Part shown: positions 12,163 to 22,400 of the stretch, one piece after another
How the letters are laid out: every line of letters starts with the position of its first letter
How positions within the stretch are numbered: the stretch's first letter is position 1
NCBI GenBank assembly: GCA_025917655.1
Contig: CP084617.1
Span: forward strand, 1,364,001-1,428,000
Reading direction: 5' to 3'
Origin: Chlorella sorokiniana
Taxonomy: Eukaryota > Chlorophyta > Trebouxiophyceae > Chlorellales > Chlorellaceae
Length of the DNA stretch: 64,000 bases
Notes under the pieces: model-generated
What the model was told of the DNA's origin: nothing
Databases searched by the model: none
Seen by the model: only the letters and a program-made list of their open reading frames with translations
Made by a program: the position numbers and the translations under genes

Positions 12163-12167
12163 TGTAA
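12163..12167 (+). terminator. TGTAA polyadenylation signal of the glycosylase gene
   Basis: TGTAA 77 bases after the stop at 12086, ahead of the next gene's ATG at 12298. Confidence 0.55.
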
Positions 12168-12297
12168 GCGGCTTCTGCAGCCTTGGACCGACCCTTGGAC
12201 TTCCCTCTACCCTCGAGAGCTGCACTCTGCCACGCAGCCTGCCACAGCCGCCAACCAGCAGACCCGCATCTGGCTTGCTGCCACCACCACTGAGAGC

Positions 12298-13339
12298 ATG
12301 GCGTCCAGGGAAGGGGAGGCGGGCAGGCCGCCGGTGGCGCTGGTCACAGGCGCCACCGGCATCACCGGCAGGCACTGCGTGGAGGCGCTGCTGCGGCGGA
12401 ACGAGTGGCGGGTGGTGACCCTGTCGCGCCGCCCGCTGGACCTCCAGCTGGGTGGAGAGGGAGAGCGGGTGCAGCAGGCGCGCCTCGCTGGGCTGGAGGG
12501 TGGGGCACACGGCATCAGCGCCTGCCACTGCCAGCACCAGCAGGGCCAGCCGCCCTGCAAGCCCTCCTGCCCGGGCTGCGTTTAAAGGAAACCCTGGTCT
12601 ATTGCCTCTCATCTGAGCTGCTGCCATGCCTGCCTTGTCTCACGCTCTGTGCTCTTGTGCCGCAGGTCCAGGCCGACTTGATGGACAAGGGCAAGGTGGG
12701 GGCGGCGCTGGCGGACGCAGGCGCAGAGTCGGTCACCAACATCTTCCACTGCGCCTACCTCATGAAGGGAGACCCTGGGGAGGAGTGCGAGGTGGGTGTT
12801 TGGGGGGTGGGGGAGGAAGCTGCGCAGGCTGCTGCGGGGGACGCAGACAGGGCACGCGGCGCGTGCGTGCCAGCGCAGGCTGGGGCGGGGCAGGGCCGGC
12901 AAGCCGCTTTGCCAGCACTGATCAAGCCCACGTGAGCAGCTTCCTGACCTCGTCGCGACGGCGCCTGGTCCCCCCCCTTTCTCTCCCTACGTCAAAACAC
13001 CCACACACGCACATATACGCACCTAGGAAGCAGGTCAACCGCGCCATGCTGGTCAACGTGGTGGAGGGGCGGAGGCGGCGGGGCGTGCCTGGCCCACGTG
13101 TACTGCATGGAGGGCGGCAAGTGGTATGGCCAGGTGGGTGGGTGGGTGGCTGGGTGGGGGGGGCTGGCGCGCGGTCTTTTTGTGCCTGTCCCTCTTCCCT
13201 TCACTTGCCAAGCATTATGGTTGTCGTGTGGCCCTCGCCCGCAAAAACTAGTCATCCCCAATCCCACCCAATCAAACTCGAGTCACCAACCCTTCTCAGA
13301 TGTGCAGCACTCGCCCCACGCGCAAGCATGGGCCCCCCC

Positions 13340-13377
<38 letters not shown>

Positions 13378-15201
13378 ACCACCACCACGCAGCACCTGCG
13401 CACCGAGCTCAAGACGCCCCACCGCGAGGACGACCCGCCCGTCATGCCCCCGATGTTCTACTTTGACCTGCAGGCGGGTGCCGGCAGCCTCTCCGGGGTT
13501 GAGAGGCTGCTTCTAACCAGTGTTGTGTTTGCGCTCTGTCAGGGCGTTCACCCGACCAGCTGAGCCTGTGCATGCGGCACCCATGCACCTCCCCTTGTTC
13601 TGCCGCCTTTGCTTCTCGTTTGGCGTTTGGCGTGCCAGCCCAGCCCGCTCCCCTTGCCTGGCAGCACCACATACGGAATCCAGCGCCACATGCCCCCCAC
13701 CTCTCCTGCAGCGCTACCTGGAGGAGCGTGTGGCCGGGGAGCCGATTTCACCTGGTCCGCGCTGCGCCCCAACCCGGTCTGCGGCTTCAGGTGGGCTGGC
13801 TCGCACATCGAGACAGGCGGAGCGCTTCGCCCGCCAAGCGCACCATGCTCGCTGGACCAGCGCCCCGCTGTCGTCGCTTCCAGCCTGCGTGCCACACATG
13901 CACAGGCAGGGCCAGGCCGCCCCACACCGCCATCCACATACCATGCCCTCCCGCCCCCTGCTCCACCCACGCCCAGCACCGGCTCCTTCATGAACCTGTC
14001 CACCTCCCTGGCCGTCTACGCTTCCATCAGCAAAGAACTGGGCCTGCCCCTCAGGTGGGCGCATGCTGTGCAGAGCCGCACAGGCGCTGCCCGCCGCCAG
14101 GCTGCGCAACGACCTGACTGCCCAGCAGGCGTGCCACACCAAGCGCAGCCGACCGGCTTGACGGCGGCTGCGGGGCCCGTCTTGGACGCCAGCTCAACCT
14201 GCCACCCGCCCGCCCCCTCCACACACACGCAGGTTCCCGGGCACCGCCGCCGCCTGGGAGTCCCTGTTGGATGTTTGCGACGCGGGGCTGCTGGCGGAGG
14301 GCATGCTGCACTGCGCCACCACCCCGCGTGCGCCAACGCCGCCTTCAACATCTCAAACGGGGACTGCTTCCGCTGGAAGGATGTGAGGGGGTGGTGGGTG
14401 GGGCTGCTGGGCGTGAGGGCCTGCCCAATGTGGCAGGATGTCGCAAGGCCCTTCTTGCGTGCACAAGGCTTCACCCTGCATGGTATGCCAGGCAGGACGG
14501 AGCGGGAAAAGCATGTAGGAGTGCAGGGCAGCACGCGGTTCTTGCGCCAACACCTGCCGTGCACTGCGTGCTCCCGCGCAGATGTGGCCACACATCGCCG
14601 AGTGGTTTGGCATGGAGACGGCGTCGCCGGTGACCGTGCCCCTGGCCCAGGCACGCACGCAGCGGCGCAGCCTGCCTACCAGCAAGCGACTGCCCGGTGC
14701 CTGCCTGCACCCTGCCGCCCATGCCCCAGCTGTGCCTCCAGCTGCGCCATGCTGCTGTGCATGCCGACCCTGCTGTGCAGATAATGGCTGACAAGGGGCC
14801 GGTGTGGGAGCGGCTGGTGAAGCGGCACGGCCTGCAGGTCTGTTGGGAAGCGGCGCGGTCTGCAGCCCGGTGCATGCTTCACCGCTGCACGCTGATTGGA
14901 GGGAGGGGCCTGTGCTGCCAGCTGCTGCTCAATGGTTTGACTCGCTCCCCTTCCGATCACCCGTGCTTGCCCCTCTTGCAAGAAGCTTGGGCCCCCTTCC
15001 CGCCCCTCCCCCTTGCAGGACACCCCCTACGAACAGCTGGCCACCTGGCAGTTTGCCGACTTTGTGCTGACCTACCCCTCCTCCTGGTTCTGCAACGTCA
15101 ACCGCCTGCGCCGCACCGGCTTTGCCGCCATGCACCTGGACAGCGACGCGATGTTTGCAGCGCTGTTCCAACGCATGCGCGACCAAAAGGTCATCCCTTG
15201 A
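12298..15201 (+). CDS. PRISE-type short-chain reductase (progesterone 5-beta-reductase / iridoid synthase family)
   Basis: PRISE enzymes are atypical NAD(P)H-dependent SDRs that reduce activated enones (steroid, iridoid or small 2-enone substrates). The ATG at 12298 gives MASREGEAGRPPVALVTGAT followed by GITGRHCVEALL: the Rossmann GATGITG (GxxGxxG) lies at about residues 18-24. Further exons give VQADLMDKGKVGAALADAG, ESVTNIFHCAYLMKGD, a strand ending HVYCMEGGKWYG (near 13098-13130), PPVMPPMFYFDLQ (position of the NFYY catalytic-Tyr motif), FTWSALRPNPVCGF (near 13750), SFMNLSTSLAVYASISKELG and the C-terminal lid ending RDQKVIP at the stop 15199-15201. About eight introns, one with a CA repeat. 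Frame changes near 13065 and within the 13710-13790 exon look like base-count errors. The local MFYF instead of NFYY makes the substrate uncertain. Confidence 0.85.
13342..13376 (+). repeat. (CA)n microsatellite in an intron of the PRISE gene
   Basis: About 17 uninterrupted CA dinucleotides after a C run, just upstream of the exon that begins near 13390. Confidence 0.95.
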
Positions 15202-15810
15202 GGGCTGCACGGCTGACAGCTCGACACCGCAGCACATGCGTAAGCAACTGTACAGAGCGTCCCGTGACGCACGGCTGCCCATCCGGGAGCGGGCTGGCCG
15301 GGCCCGGGTGGCAGCGCAGCACTTTTGCCACAGTTGCAGTACCGTCATGCAGCTCTGTTGTTGCGGAAGCGGTATGTGATGTTACATAGTAGCGAGCGAC
15401 CTGCGAGTTGAAATGAAAGGCCTGGGTGGATGGGGGCCTGGTCAGGAGGTGGCGTTGCGCGTGGGTGGGCGATGACTGGAGTGGGTTCAAAACCGATGAA
15501 TCAGCAAAACCGAGCATCAGCGGCTGGGGGGGAGAGAAAATCGATGGCCGGCGGGGCAGCAAAGGGGCTGCCGAGATGAAATGTGGGTTTGCCGGGAGCG
15601 AGAGGCGCCTGCAATCAGGCTGGCACAAGGGCGCTTGGAGCAGCGCGCGGCAAGGTCAGAAGGGAATGCAGGTGGGGTGCAGGCAAGGGTCAAATATATG
15701 TGTAATGTAATGCACGGGCCGGGGACCAGACTGGGTGGTGAAAAATTTGGCGAGAGATTCGTGTGTGAATCGGGGGAGGCGATGCACGCGCCACAGGCGC
15801 ACCCAGCACC
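15202..15810. other. Shared 3' region of two convergent genes, with TGTAATGTAA
   Basis: The PRISE gene ends at 15201 on plus and the CBM20 gene ends at 15811 on minus. The 609 bases between contain a doubled plus-strand poly-A word TGTAATGTAA at 15701-15710 and a minus-strand TGTAA (TTACA at 15382-15386). No coding potential was recognised. The 3' UTRs may overlap. Confidence 0.45.
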
Positions 15811-17082
15811 TCAGGCAGCCTGCCACTGCGGCTGCTGCTCGCCGGCGCCCGCCTCCCTGGCGGCGGGGCCCGTGGCCGACTCCATCAGGCGGCTGGCCTT
15901 CTCCAGGGCCTCGCGCGCTCATCCTGGCCCCGCGGCGGAGGCGGCAATGGCGCTGGCGGCGGTGGGCGAGACGGGGCGGCCGTGGCGGCGACGGCGGCGT
16001 CCGCCGCGGGGGCCTCCGCCAGCGCGGCTTCGGCAGGCGCCTCCTTGGGCGGCGCGGGCGCCAGGCGGGACAGCTCCGCGGAGGAGGCCATAGCGGCCTC
16101 GGTGTCGTATGGGTTACCGTAGCGGCAGGTCACGCGCAGGCCGGTGCCCGACTTGACGGCGACGGCGGCGGCGCCAGCGGGCACCTCCAGCTCGCGGTCG
16201 GGGCCCTCCTCAAAGAAGGCTGCGCCGTCCTGGCGCACCACGGCCAGCTTGAAGTTGTGCAGGCCGGGCGGCAGCCGCACCTCCACAGCCCACGAGTCGC
16301 CAGACTGCCAGGCGAGGCGAGGCGCGGCGCCCGCGTCCCACCCGCCCATCTCCTGGCACCCGCCCACCACCGCCAGCTGCTCTCCGAAGATCAGGTGGCA
16401 GTCCGGGACCACGACCACCACGCGCAGCAGCGGGGGGGCCGCTGGGCAGCGGGAGGCCGGCGCGGGCGGCGGCACCGCGGGGCTCGAGGCTGGGAAGAGC
16501 AGCGAGCGAGTGGGCGGGGGCGGTACGAGGGCCGCCGCAGGGTGTCCTGCAGTGCGGCAGGTGCAGAGTGGTCATTTAGGATGGAGGAACTCACGTGCTG
16601 TGTCAGGGCTGCAGGGCATGAGTGCGCGCCAGGCTGGCAGATGCGCCCGGCCGCCTGGAGCAGCCGCCGCCGCCACTGGGGCGCGACCCACCTGCTGGCC
16701 AGTGTAGGTGGCCTGCACGGTCCGCTGGACCGGAAACACGCGAACACGTCCGCCAGAGGACGCTGTGGGCGGGTGAGGGAGGCAATGCGCGTCAGAGGCC
16801 GGGTGGGTAGAGAGTTCGGGGCAACCTGCCCTGCGCCTGGGGCCTGCCCGCCCGTGTCAGGCACCAAATCTACATCGCACCTGCCGAAAGGAGCGACTTG
16901 TCCCGGCGGATCTCCGCCGGGGCGCCAAAGCGGGCCGCCGCAGCCATGGCCATGGTGTTGGAGTATTCGGAAGCAGGCGCACAGGAAGCGCCCCCGAGGC
17001 GCGAGGTGTTAATACTGAACGTCTGATGCCCAAATTTGCCGCAATGGCCGGCGAATGTGCAGATTGTGGCGCGCTGCAACAT
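15811..17082 (-). CDS. CBM20 starch-binding-domain protein, probably plastid-targeted
   Basis: CBM20 is a beta-sandwich that binds starch granules or malto-oligosaccharides; in algae and plants it occurs in starch-metabolism enzymes and scaffolds. The domain reads FGEQLAVVGGCQEMGGWDAG, then a strand with SGDSWAVEVRLPPGLHNFKL and a tail with AAFFEEGPDRELEVPAG (about 16410 down to 16170). The GG-W-D turn and the Trp of WAVEV are the usual sugar-stacking positions. The ATG (complement 17080-17082) opens MLQRATICTFAGHCGKFGHQ, Ser/Arg/Ala-rich and acid-poor, typical of a transit peptide. An intermediate exon reads VRVFPVQRTVQATYTGQ (near 16740). The C-terminus most likely ends QQPQWQAA at 15811, reached only by changing frame within C-rich sequence near 15925-15990; without that the reading would end at 15885. 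No catalytic domain is visible, so it may be a scaffold rather than an enzyme. Confidence 0.75.
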
Positions 17083-18001
17083 GGCGCTCACGCCTCGCTG
17101 GCAGGGCGGGTGGTGAGGTGGTCGCGGCGCAGAGGGTATGGGGCTGTCCATGGGTGCTGCACTTCCTGACGCTGTTCTGCCAACTAGTTCCCCCACTCTT
17201 GGGAGGATAATGACCAGGATAACAACCAGGACAGGTCGTTTATTGGCAGACCACCTGCTGAAACTTAGACTGCCTCTCCCTAAGAGCAAGCGACTCACCT
17301 TCCCTCTGCCTTCGCTGGACAGGCAAGACAATTGCGCACGGCACTGCCACCCCAGCTGATAAGTACAACTAGAAGAGGGTCCAAGACCACAAGGCAGAAG
17401 CTAGGCAGGCTTTCAAGTCAATGGCGGCGATCTACTCTTGCGGCGCTGGAAAAGAGGGCTGTTGTTCGCATGCGCCCAGTTTACGCCCCCCGGCTCGGCA
17501 GCGCTAAGCCCAACAGAGCACACTTGAGTTCTGTGTTGCCACAATGTGAACCGTACCCATAGAACCGGCACACGAGCCTGCTGGGTGTACGTCACGCGAC
17601 GCTGAAACTCGAGCAGCACAGGACAGGACAGCGAGTGCTGTGACTTGCTCAAGTTTGTAAATGAAAACTTCACCAACCAATTAGTCGCTGCCTGCGGGAA
17701 TGCGAGCCGCACTTCGCCCTTCAAGAATTTTGCGGTCGTATCCTTGGTGGCAGGGCTGCAGGAACCAGGGAGCTGTTGGAAAAGCTTATGGATTTGGGTG
17801 CACAGCCACCCGACACTCCTGCCGCCGTTGCCGCCAGCGCCGCTGCCGCCGCAGGCCCGACACCTCAGAGCCAGAGCCGTGCCGCCGCAGAGGTGTGACG
17901 CTTGCCTGCTCCGTCTGCAAGATTGTGTTGCTGATGCTGTTCTGGCACGGCCACCTTGGATCTTGATTGGATTTAAGTCATGAGAAGTGCCCTGCAGGAT
18001 C
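17083..18001. other. Divergent intergenic region between CBM20 and mTERF-like genes
   Basis: About 920 bases upstream of both genes, which point away from each other, so it should contain both promoters. It is less GC-rich than the flanking exons. A long antisense open frame (17413-18201) crosses it but resembles no known protein and runs over the next gene's start. No RNA gene was recognised. Confidence 0.45.
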
Positions 18002-18701
18002 ATGGCTACCATGCATACATTGACAGCCACAGGCCGCACGAGGCGCCGCTTCACCGCCCCCGTGTTGGCAGCCACCAGGCCCACCCCGCGTGCACGAGCG
18101 GCGGCATCATCGCCCCCGGGGCCTGCAGCTGAGGAGCTGGCGGCGTTGATCGAGAGGCACAGGGTTGCGGACCCACGAGCCTTCACGCTTGCCTTGCACA
18201 AACTGCCGGTGCAACGTCAGCACGCCCTGCTGCTGCACGCCGCTGGGGTTGCTGGTCATCTGCAGGTGAGGCGGGCGCTGAACGCTGGGCTGAGGGTGGT
18301 GCGTGTGCAAGGCAGCCACTGCTTCCACCGTACAGCACCCTGCATGCCATGCTGCTGCTGCCGCCATAGCACTGCGGCACGAGTACCCGTCAATGTGTTG
18401 CCATGCTTTCCTGGGCTTTCACCCCAAACGTACTCACACAGCAACATGTCTGCCTGCAGGGTCTGGGCCTGGGGCCGGAGGCAGTGGGCCGCCTGCTGCA
18501 GCGCTGCCCCGCCCTATTTGCCTTCCCCCTGAGGAGCGAGCGGCGGTGCTGTTTGGCGAGCTGACAGGCGGCAGATTGGCTCGCAGCGCTGCTCAGGCAG
18601 CTGCCCTGCTTGAGGCGTGCCCTGCGCTGGCCAACACGCGCCATGTGCTTCCTGAGCTGGCCAAGCTGGTGGCAGAGCACCATAGCGGCGCTGACATGTG
18701 A
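18002..18701 (+). CDS. Short mTERF-like organelle-targeted protein
   Basis: mTERF proteins are helical-repeat nucleic-acid binders that act in plastid or mitochondrial gene expression. The ATG at 18002 opens MATMHTLTATGRTRRRFTAP, a basic, acid-poor presequence. Exon 1 continues AADELAALIERHR-like helices (literally PAAEELAALIERHRVADPRA) and HKLPVQRQHALLLHAAGVAG to a donor near 18267. Exon 2, from about 18461, has LGLGPEAVGRLLQRCPALFA, the L-x-x-x-P-x-L spacing of an mTERF motif, then VLFGELTGGRLARSAAQAAA and LLEACPALANTRHVLPELAK, ending at the TGA at 18699-18701. At roughly 165 residues it is much shorter than usual mTERFs, with only two to three helical repeats. Frame changes by one base near 18530 in a GAGCGAGCGG tract. 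It could be a truncated paralogue. Confidence 0.55.
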
Positions 18702-19424
18702 GGGACGCGGAAACAGCAGGTGGGTACCATCCATCGGTGGCCGTCGAAGCGCCCGCCCCCCCCCCCCCCCCCCACCCTCCCTCCCCTCCCCTTCCCTCCA
18801 AGTAAAGGCAATGATAAATGCTATTGCATGCACTGTATGCCCAGGAAGTTCCTTTACGCTGGATCAGTGCTCTCATGTGTGCCACACAGCCCTCAAAACT
18901 TCGCTTGCCCTGCTTCTCACCACTGCAAACAGCATGTGCATTACGTTTCACTGTAGTTATATGTCAACTTTACTGTCACGGTTTTCCCAATGATACAACA
19001 TGAGAGGCAAATGCTGCTGTTCGCGCCGTTGCTGTGCAGCGTGCGCTTCGCGATGCCGCCAGCCAACCTTCCCCCTGCAACGATGCTGTGATCCTGCAAT
19101 GCGCCGGATTACATCGCTCTTGTCGATGTTCGTGTCTGATTACGAGGTAGCGTGGGTCGCATGGACGGCAGGCTCGCTCAACACTGGGCACTGTCTGGGC
19201 CCCGCAGCAGCAGACTGCAAGCCCGCCCTGTCCAAAATGCACGACTTCAGGTAGTGACGAGACAGACGATAAGCCGGCGAGGCTTGCAGGTGACTCACTG
19301 CCTCCAAGTTTTTCTGAGCTCGCGCCGTTCGCTGCCGTGCCTGCTGCCCACAATTTCGGCGTGATCGACATCTTAACGCCAAGGGTGACCTCGCGCTGGA
19401 GCTGCCGCCACTGTCCTGCCACAG
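18702..19424. other. Intergenic region upstream of the ABC1 kinase gene
   Basis: About 700 bases with a long C tract at 18755-18773. The first exon of the kinase gene, with its start codon and transit peptide, probably lies here; an ATG at 19099 followed by a short open stretch to a possible GT donor near 19147 is one candidate, but I cannot prove it. Confidence 0.4.
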
Positions 19425-22400
19425 GCTGGCGGCTCAAGCCGGGCGGCAGCGGCCTCGCCCGCAGCAGCAGCGACAGGGGAGCGCGAGCCGCAGCAGCTGG
19501 GCGCTCCGGTGTCAGACCACCAGAAGCAAGCCGAGTTCGCGGCGGCGGCGGCCGCCGCTGAGGCGGAGGCGGCCGCAGAGGCGGCGGCACGTCGCCGCCG
19601 GCTGTCGCTGCCGCCCGAGGCGACGGCGCGCGACGGCGGCAGCAGCAGCTGCTGCCCACTGTTGTGTATGATCCCGCAGCCGCAGAGGCCTACTTCAGGA
19701 AGCACCCGCTGCTGCTGGCCCGGCGCGTGGCCACCGTGGGCGGCTACATGCTGCGCTTTGCCGTTGCCCTGCTGACCGCCAGGGTGGATGCGGCGGTGAT
19801 GGGGGTGCGGCACGAGCCGGGGTGAGCCCAACCCGGCGCAGCCTTGCCCAAACGATCGCAGCTTGCCTTTGCATGCAGGCCCTGCAGCTGTGGGGAAGTT
19901 GATCCTGGGTTCACGCATGCCGTGCGTCGTACCCGCACACCTGCCGCTGCAGGAAGCGCCGCCTGAGCTGGTGCTGCAGCAGCTGGCGGTGAAGCTGGGG
20001 CCCACCTTTGTGAAGCTGGCGCAGACGCTGAGGTGGGGGGGCCCCCAGGGCGCGGCTGAAATAGGGGTCGGGACTGAGGGAGGACGTGCCTCCGGCCCCC
20101 AGGGAGGGGAGCAGCTGGCTGGCGGCCACCCCACAAGGACCCAAGCCGCCACACCTCGCCGCCTCCCTTGCATATGTGCTGCTTGCAATCTTGCCCCTCA
20201 CACGGGCCTCTGTGTTCACGCGTGCCGTCCTCTCCGTGGCCCTGGGGTCCCGCCTCCACGCATGCCCCCTCCCTGCTGCAGCATGCGCGCCGACCTCATC
20301 GGCGAGGGCTACGCCGCCGCGCTGTCGGAGCTGCAGGACAACGTGCCGCCCTTTGACAGCCGGCTGGCCATGAGCATCGTCGAGGCGGAGCTGGGGGCGC
20401 CCCGAGGCCATCTTCTCCTTCATCACCGACCAGCCAATCGCCTCGGCCTCGCTGGGGCAGGTGGGTGGCGGGTGGCGGGGGTGGTGTTGTGCTCTGGTTG
20501 ATGGAAGGTGTCTGCATGCGTTCCTTTGGGTGATGTGAGGAGGGCACAGTCCCTGATTGCCTGGAAACGCCCGTCAGCCCCCGCACACACCATGCAGCAT
20601 GAACCAGATACCCACCGATCACGATTTGTCCTTAATTGCCCCCCCCTTCAGGTGTACCGCGCTCGGCTGCTGGCAGACGGCCAGGAGGTGGCGGTGAAGG
20701 TGCAGCGGCCGGGGGTGGAGCGCACCATCGCGCTGGACGTCTACATGCTGCGACAGACCATCGCCATCGTGCAGCGCGCTGCGGGCATTCGCAGGGACCT
20801 GCGGTGGGTGGGCGGCGGAAGGGAGGGGGTGCCTGTTGGGGGAGGCAGGGCATGGTCCAGGCGAGGGTCTGCCCAGCAGCAGCAACGGCAGCGGGTGCGC
20901 CGTACAAGATCCATCCCTGTGCAGCAAGAAGGGGTCCTGGGCTTGCCACACCACCCTGCCCGCCACCCACCTGCATCCCTGCCTGCCCCTCTACCTGCGC
21001 AAAGCCCACCACCGCACCCACACCCCCCCCATTTCCCCCTGCAGCGTGCTGGCCGATGAGGTGGGCCGCTCGCTGTACGAGGAGCTGGACTTCCGGGTGG
21101 AGGCAGCCAACGCGGCGGAGTTCCGGCGGGCGCACGCCCACCTGCCCTTCATTGCAGGTGGGCCGAGGGCGGCGGCTGCATGCTCCCGGCTGGCTGGCAC
21201 GGCGGCAGCCTGCCAGGCCTTGAGGGGCGGCGTTCTGCGCCCTGCTGGTGTCTGGCTGCCTGCGTCTGGCTGCGTCGCCGTTCCCACAGGACCTTGCCGC
21301 TTGCTTGGCCCCTGTACCGCTGCAGTACCGGGCACCATGTGGAGATACACCACCCGCCGCGTGCTGGTGTCTGAGTGGGTGGACGGCCGCTCGCCCACCC
21401 AGCTGCTGGCCGCCGCGCAGGCCGCCACCGCGCCGCCCGGCGACCCTGCCGCAAAGGAGGCGCGGCGGGCGGCGCGGCGCCGCATCCTCAGCCTCGTGCG
21501 CATGGGGGTGCAGTGCTCGCTGGCGCAGGTGGGCGGAGAATGGCCCACGGTGGCTCTCGTTTGGGAGGTGGAGGCTCGCCGTCAGCCGCTTCCACACGCT
21601 GCTGTGCTGCCTTGCCAGCCTGTTTGTCCTGGTTTGTTTCACGCACCCCCCCCGCCTTGGCTCCCCCTTAATGCGTGCAGCTGCTGGTGACGGGCGTGAT
21701 GCACGGCGACCCGCACAGCGGCAACCTGCTGCTGCGCAAGGCCGACGGCCGCCTCTGCTACCTCGACTTTGGGCTGGTGGTGCGCGTCACGCCCCAGCAC
21801 CGCCAGGCCATGATGGTGCGCCGCAGCAGCCGCGGTGGCTGAATGTATGTGGGGGAGGGGCTGCAAGCGCGGGCCCGCTTGACAAAGGGGGGAAAAGTGG
21901 GGGAGGGGAGGGGCTCGCCAGCGCCCAACTGTGTCATGCCCGCCCGGTGGCTAGCTCTCTCCCTGCGGTGTGGGGTCTGCTCCGGCCCCTCTGGCACCCC
22001 ATGCACCCAGCCCGCTCCGCCAGCCCACCCTTCATTCGCTCGCCGCCCTCACCCCCCGCCGCCTGTGGCCCGCAGTCGGCGCTGGTGCACCTGGGCCTGG
22101 GGGAGTGGGAGCGGCTGGTGGGGGACATGGACGCGCTGGACCTGCTGCGGCCGGGAACAGACAGGTGGGTGTGGTGTGCGTGGGTGGATGTGGGTGTGTG
22201 GGGGGGGGCCCTGTGCTTCGGCCGCCAACAGGCAGGGGGCGGCTGTGCGAGGCGTTGTGTGGTGGTGGGAGGGGCAGGGGGACCTGCTGGTGGCAGGCCT
22301 GGAGCTGCAACAGCTGGCAGTGCTCATGCCTCCCGTTCATGCCTGTTTCAAAGTCCGGCCCACCTGCCCGTCCCTTTTTGCCCCGCAAGCAGGCAGCAGC

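Noticed and set aside
17413-18201. 262-codon minus-strand frame across the CBM20/mTERF intergenic region
   Set aside because: Overlaps the first exon of the mTERF-like gene and shows no recognisable domain.
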